The position numbers and the translations under genes are program-made. Below, piece after piece: positions 63,484-64,000 of a DNA stretch of 64,000 bases (its first letter is position 1; each line of letters opens with the position of its first letter). This DNA is from Chromobotia macracanthus (taxonomy: Eukaryota > Chordata > Actinopteri > Cypriniformes > Botiidae), in contig JAZGTH010000015.1 of NCBI GenBank assembly GCA_036877525.1, positions 3,545,001 to 3,609,000 on the forward strand, read 5' to 3'. A model generated the notes under the pieces. The model was not told the DNA's origin. It was given only the letters and a program-made list of their open reading frames with translations, and did not search any database.

Positions 63484-64000
63484 ACATGTTCTTATATTAC
63501 TAATAAGAATTAAATGGCTCTGTGTATATCAGTATTTCCTTTCCTGTTTGCATTTTGAACATTTGATGTTCAAATCTCCCTGGAGATGTTTGAACATCTC
63601 TCTACGCCTCAGTCTCCAATTAGCAGAATACATTGATATACAGAGATGCTCTGTTTGACCCTCCACTGTAGCCGATATCTGCCTGGCATTTCAAAGCAAA
63701 ATAACATTGACTCAGAAAAGATCCTTAATTAATAGCGGTATTTATTGGGCATAATTGACTGCTTAGATTACTGTAACCTTGACTTGTGATCTTGATAAAA
63801 CTGAGAGAATCGTCAGAATAGAAGAAGAGTAATGCTTCATTCAGTTAGTAGAGGAATATATATTGCGATGAAGATATTTGGCACAGGTGGTTACAGTGTT
63901 ATTCTGTTATGGAGAAATCGCATAGTGGAGAATAAAAGTCCAATCTTTCTTTAAATCGGGCATGTTCATTAGCTGGACTAGCTTAAAAAGTACAGTTTCT

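Overview
This is vertebrate, almost certainly teleost and probably cyprinid, nuclear DNA. The evidence is spliced genes with GT-AG introns, small intergenic gaps, AT-rich non-coding sequence, many short inverted-repeat elements (MITE-like), tRNA-derived SINE fragments and long simple repeats. Coordinates were read by hand from the sequence; no alignment was run.

Left part (1-31 kb), conserved housekeeping block. The 3' two thirds of ubqln4 (+, ends 2746) is followed by complete lamtor2 (+, 4789-6475), rab25 (+, 7598-11046), a rab11a-like gene (+, 12962-17247) and mex3a (-, 25798-30292). This is the neighbourhood of human 1q22 (UBQLN4-LAMTOR2-RAB25-MEX3A) with an extra Rab11 paralogue beside rab25. 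The genes serve ubiquitin shuttling, lysosomal mTORC1/MAPK scaffolding, recycling-endosome traffic and RNA binding/ubiquitin ligation; they share a locus, not a pathway. rab11a-like and mex3a converge and may meet near 19.5 kb. CpG-rich promoters lie at about 12.3-12.8 kb and 29.2-30.6 kb.

Middle part (31-55 kb), accessory region. Where I would expect lmna after mex3a there is a minus-strand, birth-and-death cluster of a kinase family I cannot name. Two copies look intact (36181-38283 and 52123-53907), one is broken by a single-base deletion (43949-45645), and several fossils of the last exon lie between them (46-51 kb). All share a four-exon layout, a non-RD catalytic loop (HQD) and DLG instead of DFG. 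Between the copies sits an unrecognised three-exon gene for a 98-residue zinc-ribbon-like protein (41096-41622) and a truncated relative (35214-35808). The zinc-ribbon gene and kinase copy 1 carry GAAANNGAAA elements (ISRE core) just upstream of their predicted transcription starts, and kinase copy 4 carries an IRF half-site. My reading is a rapidly evolving, probably interferon-responsive kinase/zinc-ribbon locus. This is the best candidate for an undescribed system in the window. A weaker set of in-phase exon candidates on the + strand (32654-35012) may be another unnamed gene.

Right part (55-64 kb). This is mostly non-coding sequence and repeats, ending with the first coding exon of an unidentified secreted or membrane protein at 61612 (+) that continues beyond the window.
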